Source: Chromera velia (taxonomy: Eukaryota; Sar; Chromeraceae). Taken from it: a DNA stretch of 27,500 nt. The notes beneath the pieces are model-generated. The model did no database searches. It worked only from the letters and a program-made list of their open reading frames with translations, and was not told the DNA's origin. Below, in pieces: positions 9,085 to 18,216 of the stretch (position 1 is its first letter; the number at the start of each line of letters is the position of its first letter). Made by a program: the position numbers and the translations under genes. The DNA is taken from positions 1 to 27,500 of the forward strand of contig JAHBMJ010001155.1 in NCBI GenBank assembly GCA_018398765.1, read 5' to 3'.

Positions 9085-9756
9085 TTAGCGAAAGGATTTC
9101 GATTTTCCACTGCAAAAATATATTGTCCCTCCATCTCCCCCCTCCAACTGGCTGCACTTGTCAAACAGAGTCTGCTTATACGATGTGCCACAGTACGAAA
9201 ACCCAATGCTCAGATAACCGCTTTTCCCTTGGCGGTGTCGTGCCTCTAGAAGTTTTCTCTCGTCCCAACATTTCCGATTGCACTGCTCCACGAGAGAGAA
9301 AACGTCCCTATCTCCTCTGCATGACTTCACGTCATTCTGCCCCTTTTTCCTCTTGGCCTCCCAGTCTGCCATCGCATGTTCATGCCGCGCCTGGCTCTCC
9401 AACCTCCGGGCCCGTCTCTCATTGTTTCGATCCTGCCACTCAGGACACTGCGATGTCCGAATCGCGCGGCCTTTTTTGTCGACCGTGTCACAGTGCCCCT
9501 TTGCCCTGCACCCGCTCTCGGTGCCGTCAGAGAAGTTGCACCAGTCGCACCCCTCTTCCATGCACTCCAGGCAATTGTCTGTTGCAGCAAACGTCTTGCA
9601 CCGGAAGGCAAAGAGACTCGACCAGGCAACGTCCAGGCCTCCCAGTATGGCCCCCTTTTCTCGGAGGGACTGCTCATGTGCACCCACTTCCACCAGGACC
9701 TGAACCAGGATTCCGACCAGCAAGAACACAGCCCGGCTGAGTCCAAAAGCTTTCAT
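9085..9756 (-). CDS. Secreted cysteine-rich protein with PSI-like module
   Basis: Single-exon frame, 223 residues. The start is ATG at 9756-9754; the frame is open further up but with only a GTG. Residues 1-26 form a signal peptide (basic start, then FLLVGILVQVLVEVGA). Cysteines at 53, 62, 65, 70, 73, 83, 89 and 104 match the eight-cysteine PSI (plexin-semaphorin-integrin) spacing, including C-LE-C, then CDWCNF with the typical W between cysteines. Residues 110-145 are highly charged and probably helical (RNNERRARRLESQARHEH). Six more cysteines (146, 159, 163, 189, 201, 215) form a second module with no family I recognise. The even total of 14 fits full disulfide pairing outside the cell. There is no membrane anchor after the signal, so secretion or surface attachment through a partner is likely (inference). 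PSI assignment rests on spacing by eye. Confidence 0.75.
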   Translation of the reverse strand: MKAFGLSRAVFLLVGILVQVLVEVGAHEQSLREKGAILGGLDVAWSSLFAFRCKTFAATDNCLECMEEGCDWCNFSDGTESGCRAKGHCDTVDKKGRAIRTSQCPEWQDRNNERRARRLESQARHEHAMADWEAKRKKGQNDVKSCRGDRDVFSLVEQCNRKCWDERKLLEARHRQGKSGYLSIGFSYCGTSYKQTLFDKCSQLEGGDGGTIYFCSGKSKSFR

Positions 9757-11074
9757 CGCAAGCAGAAAGGACACAGATGGCTCAATGGATTATCACCGGT
9801 CCGGTCAGTGCGTGTGTGCAGTTCTGAATGAGACGATCGATGCAATCTGTCTCGAGTTTTTCCCTGATATATAGAGACCTTCAGTCAGTTCAAAGGAGTC
9901 GGAGTGTCAGCCTGTCTGTCTTTGCTTGACAAATTTTGCGGCAAGTCTGCTTCCTGTCATGTAGTGCAGAGTCAAAAGAAAATCGCCGCCAAAGTCCCTC
10001 GACAATCTTCCTTCCTCACACGATTTCTCAAATTTTCAGTCTGACTGGTTAACGGATCGGATTCACCGAAAGCTTGGAAGCCACCTCACTCGTGGACAGG
10101 ACGTAAACACACCTGTTATGGACGCCTTGTCACAGGCTTGCAAGCTTCGACTCGATCGAGCGTTGACACCTCAGTGTATATGAAGAGCTGTGTGATATGT
10201 AGGGGAAGGAGCTCGAGACGGCACTTATATATATATTAATATACAATTTGCACGCATGCATGCATGTTTTTTTTTTGTCTTTTTTTTTCTTTCAAAAATT
10301 AGTATATTTGAGTTCGGTAATGTTCGGTATTGTTCGGTATGAGTTCGGTCGGACTATAGCGCGCCGCGCCGCGCCATGCATGCATGCACGCAGCGACGCC
10401 ACGTCAGCGACGCCACGTACGTGCAGCTGGGTCTCTGATGGTCTCTGTCTCAGCTGCGAGCTACCTCATGTGAAAGTTCCATCGTTCCCCTGCGTGAGCC
10501 TTCGTACAGTCGGCAGCAGTCTCCATCGCTGTGCTGAGAAAGAACCTCAGGGACTGGTCGGGTCAGCTGAAATTGAACCCAAAAACTTTTGCGGAGACGG
10601 CAGGAGACGGCAGGTTCGGTCGAACCTCGAATGATCAGGCGATTGGGAGGTTACGTCGAACCGGCAAAGAGTATCGAACTGAGTGACGTCATGGCCTGTC
10701 GCGAAGTCCCACAAAAATCAAGTGACCCTCGAAAATTCGGCCCAAATTCCGAAATGGTGAAGGAGGGATTAGATCTCTTTCTCCACTCGTCTGATAGAAT
10801 TCCCCTACGTGAAGAGTCTTCGTCCCTTCCTCTGAAAGTGTTTCTTCTAAGTTTTGCAGTGAGCATTTTTCATTTTCTCTCTCTCTCTCTACCTTTTCAA
10901 TCTTTTCGGTCTGCTTTTCCGAGACAGCTCGAGGCCAAGCCTTCCGACGCGCACGGAAGTCTTCTTGTCTCGCAAACGAAGAGACTGCACAGAGCCAGAT
11001 CCTGTCAGCCATCACCGGCTGTCAAGTGATTCGGGCCACTGGAGAGTCTGCCGAGAGAGCGAGGGACTGGCAGG
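9757..11074. promoter_or_regulatory. Divergent intergenic region rich in short repeats and palindromes
   Basis: This separates the minus-strand PSI-like gene from the plus-strand LRR gene, so it should hold both promoters. It contains poly-T runs at 10267-10291, four TTCGGT-type repeats (10309-10350), a GCGCC run, GCATGCATGC blocks, two copies of CAGCGACGCCACGT (about 10391-10419), a doubled GGAGACGGCAG (about 10594-10615), the hairpin AGGTTCG-GT-CGAACCT, and one TGACGTCA octamer near 10683. No TATA box or start site can be fixed from sequence. Open frames in it show no domain. Confidence 0.45.
10309..10350. repeat. Four-copy TTCGGT short tandem repeat
   Basis: About 10-bp units (GAGTTCGGTAA, TGTTCGGTAT, TGTTCGGTAT, GAGTTCGGTC) are arranged head to tail in the divergent intergenic region. 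A regulatory role is possible but unproven. Confidence 0.75.
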
Positions 11075-11954
11075 ATGGAAGCCTCATTCGACCAGATGAT
11101 CGGTCAGTTGTGATTTGTGATTATATTTGTGTGATGTGCTCTTTCCTTCGATTTCTTCCCAGACTGCTTACCAGGAGAGGGGGAGAGAGAGGGGGNGGGG
11201 GGGGGGGAGTTGGAGGATTGCATGCAGAGTATACAGAGTGAGAGTGCAGATTGGTTGCAGAGAAGCAACAATCAATCGCTGTCATCGGAGCTAGTACAGA
11301 ACCAAACAGAAAGGAGACGTGAGCAGAATTTCACTGCTTCCTGCCTTGTCCCTCCGGCCGTTCGCAGGAGCAAATGAGGAGGAAATCTTTTTCTTCATCG
11401 TGCACGAACAAACCTCTCTCTCCGAAGAGGAACAGTGGAGAGCCGCGCTCCGGGGCAATAGGAGACGGCAGCAGTTGTTCTTCTGCGCGGACCTGCAGGA
11501 GGCCGTCTCTCGTGCGCACACTAACACAATCGGGAAGCGCTGCGGAATCGCGCTTTCCTTTGAGCAGACAGACCAGACGTGCAACAGTTACGTTCCCTAC
11601 GTTGTCCACATCGCTCGGCGCCGCGTCTTCCCGATGCGATCCGATGACCGCCCTGCAGGGCCCCGATGCCGTGACTGGTTTCTTCCAGCGTGTCCTCCAG
11701 ATCCTGCGCTCGCTTCGTGAAGCGAGACTCGTCGAGTGGAGGGAAGAAGCGCTTCCGGCAGCTGCAATTTCTGGAGTTGGCGAGTCGGATGTCTGGGAGT
11801 CGGCTCGGTCGCTCTGCCAGCATGCCGTGAAAGCGTTGGTGGCGGCGGAGGAAACTTCAAGGGGGGGGGGATTGGAGAGTCCGAGAAGGAACGGTTGGTC
11901 GAGACTCGAGCTGTTGCTGTTCCTGTTCCCATCAGTTTGTGTTCAAGTGGATAG
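11075..11954 (+). CDS. Candidate 5' exons of the LRR gene (structure uncertain)
   Basis: Two pieces look coding. A short first exon may be 11075-11102, starting ATG and reading MEASFDQMI before a gtcagt donor. A second segment runs from about 11368 (acceptor gcag) to about 11944. In the frame starting at 11374 it gives a Ser/Arg/Pro-rich stretch and then, from 11644, TALQGPDAVTGFFQRVLQIL and SLREARLVEWREEALP, which reads as a folded helical region. The competing frame (ANEEEIFFFIVHEQ…) is open from 11319 to 11718 and joins better in phase to the first exon. The in-frame TAG at 11955-11957 must be spliced out (a donor AG|GTAGAG is present there), but the phase does not fit the exon at 12145 directly, so another exon may lie between. 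Treat this as a hypothesis. Confidence 0.35.
11196..11196. other. Ambiguous base N within a G run
   Basis: A single N interrupts a poly-G tract at about 11192-11208. It marks a sequencing or assembly uncertainty, and the true length of the G run is unknown. It falls in a probable intron of the LRR gene. Confidence 0.95.
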
Positions 11955-12144
11955 GTAGAGACTGAGCATGCCTCTGCAGTTTCAAGTTGATCCGCCGGCT
12001 GTCCTGCATGCAAATGTGACCTCCGCCCTCTTCTCATTCAAAGCTCTTGGCACACAAACGTGTTGCAGAAGATTCATCGATGTATGTTGTCACGTCAAGT
12101 GTTTTTTCCTCTCCGCTCCCCCCGGCCGTCTCTTTTGCTTGCAG

Positions 12145-13750
12145 ACCACGGCGGTGCAGGACGCTCGAGAGAAGGCAGGGCCCCCCCGTGTTTGCCCGGA
12201 GTCGTGGGCGTGAAGGAAGAAGAGAGTGTGAAGCGGGAAGCCAGGGTGAAGGAGGAAGAGGGGCGGGGTGCGTCTCCTGTGTTCTCCCCTGTGTGTCCGG
12301 GACTGCTGGCGGGAGTGGAGATGGACACCGACGGGGACGTGCTGATGGCCCCGTCTCTCTCGGCCCTCATGGCGGGGGCGGCGGCGATGTCTGGGGGGGG
12401 AGGGGGTGTGTCGCGGACGGTGAAGATGGAAGAGGGGGTGGTAGAGGGGCCTCCTTTTTCCCCTGCCTGTCAGCAGTCAGGGGGGGGAGGGGGTGGAGGG
12501 TCGGGTTCTCTCCTCGGTGCGGGTGCGGCTGGGGACAGTCCGGGTGTCGTCGCGTTTTCTGGAGACGGGAAGGCGAGAGACCCTCAAGGGAGGTGGGTGG
12601 TCTGGTTCGATCCTCTGGGTGCACCTCCTCCGAGTGCTGCTGCTGCTGCTGCTGCTGCGGCTCCACAAAACACTCGTCTCTGGTCAGTCAGGCAAAAAGT
12701 GAGGAGACGGGGAAGGGGAGGGAGTCTGTGAATGACTTGAGCTCGAGGCCAGCTGACTTGGTTTGCTTGCAGGCTGTGCACTTCTTGACAGGTATTGACG
12801 TGGTGAGGTATGTGCAGAATGTGAAAGAGAGTGCAGTGAAGACACGCACGCCCCTAACCGCCCGCCCCCTCTGTCCCTCATACACGCATGCACGCACGCA
12901 CGCATGCAGGTGGCCGGGAGTGGTCGTGAACCCCGAGAGGGCGGAGGAACTTGAACTGAAGGGGATCGAGGAGGTGATTGCACAGAGACCTGAGGGGGAG
13001 GTGCACTTGGTGAGTCTTTCTCTTTTGTGTTGTCGTTGTTTGCATGCCGTCTCTTCCTTCCTGCATTTGCTGTGTCTAAGTGTACAGCAGCGTGCAATCA
13101 CTTGGAACAAAGATTCAATGTATCATGACCTGCAGGAAATCAACGACCTGTTGACTCTGACTGGTTTGAGAAGAGCGTGCACTACCTGCACCGTGATCTC
13201 CCTTCGTGGCTGGTTGCGGGGCATGAGCGACGATGATGCCTCTCGCCTTGCGTCGGTTCTTCGTACGGGAATGGTCCCAAACCTGTTGAAGCTCGACCTG
13301 CACTGGAACAGCATCACAGATAGGGGGGCGACTGCGATTGCCCTCGCCCTCCAGTCTGGAAAAGTGAACAGGTTGTCCAAACTCGACCTTTCTAACGGCA
13401 AGATAGGTTTGTGTGGTGCGAAAAGGCTAGCGGAGGCCCTGAAATCTGGCAGTGTCCCAGAACTGTCAGCACTCAATCTTGCTGACAACAGGATCGACGC
13501 CGAGGGTTGTGTGGAGATTGCAAAGGCCCTCCGGTCTGGGAAACTACCCCTGTTGTCCAAGCTTGACCTCAGCAATACCTACGTGGGTTTTTTCAATGGC
13601 GCAATTGTTTCAGCCTTTAAAGAAGCGCTGCAGTCCGGGCAGATTCCCCGACTGTCGGAACTGAAACTGAGCGGCATTTTCATCCAGAGATCCTCGGTTG
13701 CGGATTCTCTGAAAGCAGTGGCCCCCAGAGGATGCTCGATCATCACTTAA
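12145..13750 (+). CDS. RI-type leucine-rich-repeat protein, four 3' exons
   Basis: Exons 12145-12698, 12773-12807, 12910-13009 and 13088-13750 join in frame with GT-AG introns (donors gtgagg, gtatgt, gtgagt; acceptors ttgcag, atgcag, tacag). The first exon is low-complexity: four V-K-x-E motifs, Gly runs and a poly-Ala from (GCT)n. The two small exons encode AVHFLTGIDVVR and WPGVVVNPERAEELELKGIEE. The last exon carries four 30-33-residue repeats with L-x-x-L-x-L starts (LLKLDLHWNSITDRGATAIA, LSKLDLSNGKIGLCGAKRLA, LSALNLADNRIDAEGCVEIA, LSKLDLSNTYVGF) and a final partial one. This is the ribonuclease-inhibitor/RanGAP/NLR class of LRR, a protein-binding fold. The partner is unknown. The end is TAA at 13748-13750. 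The 5' part lies upstream and is unresolved, so the true protein is longer. Possible SUMO-regulated nuclear or scaffold role (inference). Confidence 0.75.
12883..12909. repeat. (CGCA)n with GCATG at an intron 3' end
   Basis: A short CGCA/CGCATG run lies immediately before the acceptor of the exon at 12910. The CerS intron 1 has a similar (GTGC)n run just before its acceptor at 19043. Confidence 0.8.
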
Positions 13751-13793
13751 GCCTTAGGAAGAACCGGTACCGATTGAGAAACGTTCATGCGGT

Positions 13794-13799
13794 AATAAA
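13794..13799 (+). terminator. Candidate poly(A) signal of the LRR gene
   Basis: AATAAA occurs 44 bp downstream of the LRR stop codon, on the sense strand, in an otherwise AT-rich flank. The position suits a short 3' UTR. No transcript evidence is available. Confidence 0.45.
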
Positions 13800-15063
13800 T
13801 GCAAATTTTATTACAATTCAAAGTTTTTTTGCCTTCCTTAAAGAATGTTAGATATATATTGTACCTTAATGTACCTTCAAAAAAACTTTTTTAGGAATTT
13901 TCAACTTCCAAATCCTGTACGATTTTTTGGGAATTCTAAAAAAAAAAAAAATGGAGGTCCCCGATCTTCAAAAACACTTTGGTGATCCAACTGTAAAGTT
14001 TTAGATCATATAAGTGCTAGAAACATGTTTTCCGACATTGTTTACATAAGGAACGCTAACTAGGACCTTCCTAGGACTTCTAGTTTTTTCCTACCAATGT
14101 GTTTCCTAAAAATGTTAATTTTTGGAGCTCCAAAATGCTTTTTATATAGACAATTGATATTAGGGCAGGAAGCCAATCCTGCGGATATAAATCCTAATCC
14201 TAATCCAAACCGTCAAAACACTCGTACATCCAATTTTATAGAGTTAGTTTCTGATTTTTTTTTAATTTATCAACTCACAAACATATAGTTTCCACTGCAA
14301 CTTTCCAGTGCAATACCCATACAACACTCTTGTAATACTTCAACAATAGATGTTAAAACAGATGTTTGCCTATCAATTACCCAAGTAAGTACCATGATAC
14401 ATCAAAAAAAAAAATCTAGTGTTTAATCCACACAAAAAAAGTCTAGAAAAAGCTAGAGAAAAAGATTTTTTTTTTTTTTTTAAATGTATAGTACAGGGCC
14501 TAGATGTGGACAGTGTATCAAACAAAGCTTTAAAACGTAATCAACACGTTTAGTTTAGCTTGGTAACTAGTAGCGGTAGTAGTAGCGCTAGATAAAATTA
14601 GATAAAACCTCCCATAGGAGCTCCAAATGCATTTTGGAGATCTCCCTATCTCTACACTAGAGCTCCACACCATTTCTATCATATTAGGGCAGATGGTATC
14701 GAGGCAGAAAACAAGTTCGCAATTAAAAGACGGACGGCTGTACTACCATTTTAAAAAACCGACTCGAAAAGAGGAGACAAAGAGGAAGATCGTTCTACCG
14801 AACACCAACTTTGAGTTGACGCACATCCATTGCACTCTGAGCCACTCTCTTTGTCTCTCTTTCACAAACAAATAGACGACTGAACGGACGCTCAAATTGC
14901 GTACCAGAACCGCCCATTCTTCACTGAACAAATGCAGTGACGTCATGCCCTCTTCATTGCCACGCCGATTGGGTTGGCCTCGCATTCCCTCAGCAGAGCC
15001 ACCAAATACATGCAGCGAACACAGACGTCTAGGGGCTTCCACCAGGGGCATTCAGTGTCCTTC
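13800..15063. other. AT-rich intergenic region between convergent genes
   Basis: No gene seen. It contains the palindrome TTTTGGAGCTCCAAAA at 14120-14135, an imperfect 36-bp palindrome at 14614-14649 with a related sequence, two copies of ATATTAGGGCAG (about 14158 and 14682), a short AATCCT triplicate (about 14188-14203) and poly-T/A tracts. This may be one degraded mobile element. It should also hold the 3' UTR of the minus-strand ankyrin gene. Confidence 0.5.
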
Positions 15064-17802
15064 TTACCGGCCCCTCTTGCCCACACTCACCCAAACTCCC
15101 CCTCCTTCCGCCCCACTCTCAAACAGGAGTCTGACGCAGTTTTTGAATTTGAAGGAGCGGGCAAGCGACAGGGGAGAGCGACCGTTTGCCGCTAGAGCGT
15201 TCGGGTCAGCACCCCCGTCCAACAGAGCCGCAAGGACAGGGACAATATCCTCATCATCTGCTGCCTTTTTGAACTTCTGCTCTTTGGAGCTGCTGTCTTG
15301 CTGTTGTTGCTGTTCGGACGCACGGCACAGGACGGACACGAGGGGCACCTCAGGGATGTCGTCCCCCTGCCGGGCCCTCCCCGGGGCGTTTGGGTCTGCC
15401 CCTCCCTCAAGGCAGAGGAGACGGATGAGGTCTGGTTTCTCATTCTGCCCAACCTCCGCCAACGTGCACGCCATGTGCAAAGGAGAGACCTGACACACAG
15501 GGACCGAAAGGGGGGCGACGGCATCTTCAGATGAGGGGGAAGGGGCTGGCAGACTCTCAGATTGACTCTCTGTGGGAGAGGAGGGGGGGTGGAGAGAGGG
15601 AGGGGATGCCGCTTCTTCAGAGGACGCAAAGGAAGCAAGACTGGGGGTCTCTGTGGGAGGGGGGCAACGGGCACCGTGATCGATCAACAGTTTGACCGCT
15701 GCATGGCGCATCTGCTGATCAAGTTGAGGGAACAGAAGAGCGGCCTGGAGAGGGGAGGCGAAGGACAGCTGTCGTGTTTTGTCGGGGCCAACTCGGATTT
15801 CAATGAGGCCGTGCTGATTTGGGTCCGCTCCTTTCTCTAACATGAGTCGGAGCAGGTCCATCTTGACAGCTGTGTGTGAGAATGCTTGGGACGCCATAGC
15901 GTCGATCAGGGGATTTCTCATGTGGGCATCGGTGGTCTGATCTCGGAGGTACGTATCCTCGCACAAAGCCCTGGCAGTCTGTGTGAAACCGCCAGACAGA
16001 GCATAGGTCAAGGGTGTGTGAGAAGCAGTCACAAGGGTAAGGTTGACTGTCGGTGGCGGTATGAGGCTCATGTCTGCTCCAAATTTGTGCAGAGTTTTGA
16101 CAACGTTTGCAACGGGGATATCTCGATTTCTCGCAAGAGCGGCCGCACGGACGGCAGCCCAGAGGGGAAGCTCGGTCTTGTCCGAGCGGCCCCTCCATCT
16201 CTTTCCGGGGGCATTGGGATCTGCCCTTCCTCTCTCACACAGGATATGGACGAGTTCTGGGTCTGCAGCTTCACATGCAACTCGGAGGGCGGAGATCTGA
16301 TTGAACTTGGGTGGGGGATCCTCAGGGTGGGAGGGGGGAGAACCGTGTGAGGGGGAAGGGAGACTGTGACTACTGTGGGGCTCTGTAGGAGAGGGGGGGG
16401 GGGCATCAGGACGTGTGGGGAAGCAGCGAGCACCCAAATCAATGAGGGCCTCCACAACTGGAGAAAGATCAAGAGAGACGGCAAGGGACAACGGGGAGTG
16501 ACCGTCAGAAATCCGAACCTTATTCACACACCCCTCCGTCATGATCAGGTCTCCCAGAGCTTTGACAACGTCTGCGCGCTGCTCTGCATTGGCTACCGGG
16601 AGACTGCGGCTCGCAATGATGTCGTCCCATCCGCTGACGGCCAGAAAAGGGAGATCTGCCACCTCCATTCTGTCTCCTGCTGCTGCTCCTGTTGAGTGAT
16701 GGACCTCTCTCAAAACCCTGATGGCGTCGGCATCACCGAGGATGCACGCCACGCCAATCGCTGCCGTCTTTCCCGCTCCCCACCACAACCCCGAACGCAA
16801 CTCCCAACCGAGACAGTTTGCTCTTTGCGAAGCTTCTGCAAGACGGCGAAGGAGACGCAAACCCTGCTGCCTCTTCTCCACCCCTTCCTCCCCCTTCTCT
16901 CTGGCCCTCACAAGAAATTCCAGGAGGGCCTCCATGGGCGTCCTGCCCGCCCTACGGGGAGACGTCCCCCACCACTCGCACACGTCTACCCGCGCAGACG
17001 CGTCAAGCAGCACCTCTGCGCAATCCATGTTCCCCACTGCGAGGAAAGCAACTAGCATTGGCATTTCCCGGACTCTTCTCTCGAATGTGACCTGGACCCA
17101 CGCGTTCGGACTCATCACCTCTCCCGTCCTCAAAAGGACACTCAAACGCCTCCCGGGTAGAGAGGAAAGGGCGGCTTCCGAGAGATTTCTCAGAGGGCCC
17201 GCACCTGTGCTGTCTTTGTCTCTGCCCCCGAGAAAGTCGGGGACCTCTTGTGAGCTCGGGTGCTTATCAAGCACTCGAGTGAGAAGAGACGGGTAACGGC
17301 CAGAAAGGAATTCCCACAAGACTGACAAGTCTACTGTCTTCAAAGCTGAAAAAGAAGAAGACCTAGACTTTCTCTCTAGCCTCGCCTGTGCCCTGAATAC
17401 ATTGTCTATGAGGTACCACACATCCTCTCTCTCGGAGACGGGATCGAAGTCAATACTTCCGAGGCCATTCAACGTCGCGTCCTCCCTCAAGGCCAGAAGT
17501 CTCTTCGAAAGCCCAGACACTTTCCAAAATAAACGAACACCCAAAAACTGGCTCGCCACCACTTTCTTAGCCACGCAGGCGTCCTTGCCGTCAAAGGATA
17601 AGCACTTCATGCTTGGATCTAGCTCGGAAATCGGTTTGACAGCGTTCGAATCTTTGCACGTACAATCACAGCAAGCACAGACTGAACTCTCCTCCCACGA
17701 CAGCTGGAGTGTTCGCTCTCTGACACGACAGATGGCGGTTTTATGATCTGCAGGGAATCGAATCTGGACGTCCATGAATTGAAGATCCTTATATCGGTAC
17801 AT
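15064..17802 (-). CDS. Ankyrin-repeat protein, 912 residues, single exon
   Basis: An uninterrupted ATG-to-TAA frame; the start could also be the Met at residue 10. The N-terminal 250 residues show no family I know and include a cluster CACCDCTC near residue 42. From about residue 250 onward there are ankyrin-type helices: MPMLVAFLAVGNMDCAEVLL, SPLSLAVSLDLSPVVEALID (about 434), SALRVACEAADPELVHILCE (about 504), TPLTYALSGGFTQTARALCE (about 597), LLRLMLEKGADPN (about 655), SPLHMACTLAE…LIRLLCLEGGADPN (about 775-800), VLAALLDGGADPN and SPLSLARSFKFKNCVRLLFE (about 850-890). GADPN turns recur. Pro/Ser-rich linkers occur at about 460-500 and 710-770. Ankyrin repeats bind proteins, and no enzymatic domain is visible. 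Spacing between repeats is longer than the canonical 33 residues. It is divergent from the ceramide synthase gene, with starts 414 bp apart. GC-rich third positions support coding. Confidence 0.88.
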   Translation of the reverse strand: MYRYKDLQFMDVQIRFPADHKTAICRVRERTLQLSWEESSVCACCDCTCKDSNAVKPISELDPSMKCLSFDGKDACVAKKVVASQFLGVRLFWKVSGLSKRLLALREDATLNGLGSIDFDPVSEREDVWYLIDNVFRAQARLERKSRSSSFSALKTVDLSVLWEFLSGRYPSLLTRVLDKHPSSQEVPDFLGGRDKDSTGAGPLRNLSEAALSSLPGRRLSVLLRTGEVMSPNAWVQVTFERRVREMPMLVAFLAVGNMDCAEVLLDASARVDVCEWWGTSPRRAGRTPMEALLEFLVRAREKGEEGVEKRQQGLRLLRRLAEASQRANCLGWELRSGLWWGAGKTAAIGVACILGDADAIRVLREVHHSTGAAAGDRMEVADLPFLAVSGWDDIIASRSLPVANAEQRADVVKALGDLIMTEGCVNKVRISDGHSPLSLAVSLDLSPVVEALIDLGARCFPTRPDAPPPSPTEPHSSHSLPSPSHGSPPSHPEDPPPKFNQISALRVACEAADPELVHILCERGRADPNAPGKRWRGRSDKTELPLWAAVRAAALARNRDIPVANVVKTLHKFGADMSLIPPPTVNLTLVTASHTPLTYALSGGFTQTARALCEDTYLRDQTTDAHMRNPLIDAMASQAFSHTAVKMDLLRLMLEKGADPNQHGLIEIRVGPDKTRQLSFASPLQAALLFPQLDQQMRHAAVKLLIDHGARCPPPTETPSLASFASSEEAASPPSLHPPSSPTESQSESLPAPSPSSEDAVAPLSVPVCQVSPLHMACTLAEVGQNEKPDLIRLLCLEGGADPNAPGRARQGDDIPEVPLVSVLCRASEQQQQQDSSSKEQKFKKAADDEDIVPVLAALLDGGADPNALAANGRSPLSLARSFKFKNCVRLLFESGAEGGGVWVSVGKRGR

Positions 17803-18216
17803 GCACCAGAAGAGCGAAGAATACCATTTGCAATTTAACGCTTTGACATCGCTTTGACGAACTTCTAGGGAGGTCCGAACCGCACATGCAGCTCTCGCGA
17901 GACGGCGTCGTAAGTGACTAAATTTTTAACCAGACTAAAAAGATTTAGACACTTTTCGTCTATATAGAACCTCTTGTTTATTGCAAGCAAAAGATCTGCA
18001 TGCGTGTTCGGCCGGGCGTCGGACGAACAGCACTGAGCACATCTGAGCACATATCTGAGCACTCAGACTTGAGGAAATCCACTCGATCGATCAGTTAAAC
18101 AGTCTGAGGGGAGAAAGCGTGGAGAACTCCCGATCCATATGTAAACCGCTGCTGTGCGACTCCTTTTCGGGCAGGAAAGAAAACAACACACGTTAATTTT
18201 CTTTCTGCTAGAGAAG
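17803..18216. promoter_or_regulatory. 414-bp divergent promoter region
   Basis: The space between the ankyrin start (17802, minus) and the ceramide synthase ATG (18217, plus) must contain both 5' regions. It holds repeated GAGCACAT/GAGCACT units at about 18032-18063 and a TCGATCGATC palindromic run near 18086. A minus-strand frame at 17865-18062 has no domain and no clear role. No core promoter motif can be fixed. Confidence 0.45.

Noticed and set aside
9123-9831. Plus-strand frames antisense to the PSI-like gene
   Set aside because: They mirror the GC-rich coding strand and have no domain. The minus frame has a signal peptide and patterned cysteines.
12681-12731. LRR exon reading through to the TGA at 12731
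   Set aside because: A GTGAGG donor at 12699 and a good acceptor at 12772 join it in frame to the downstream exons and the LRR domain.
12367-12781. Minus-strand frames with poly-Gln/Ser runs
   Set aside because: These are the complement of the (GCT)n and Gly-rich coding exon of the LRR gene, with no splice or start support.
14188-14203. AATCCT repeats as a telomere-like tract
   Set aside because: Only about three units with no extension. It does not match TTTAGGG-type telomere repeats.
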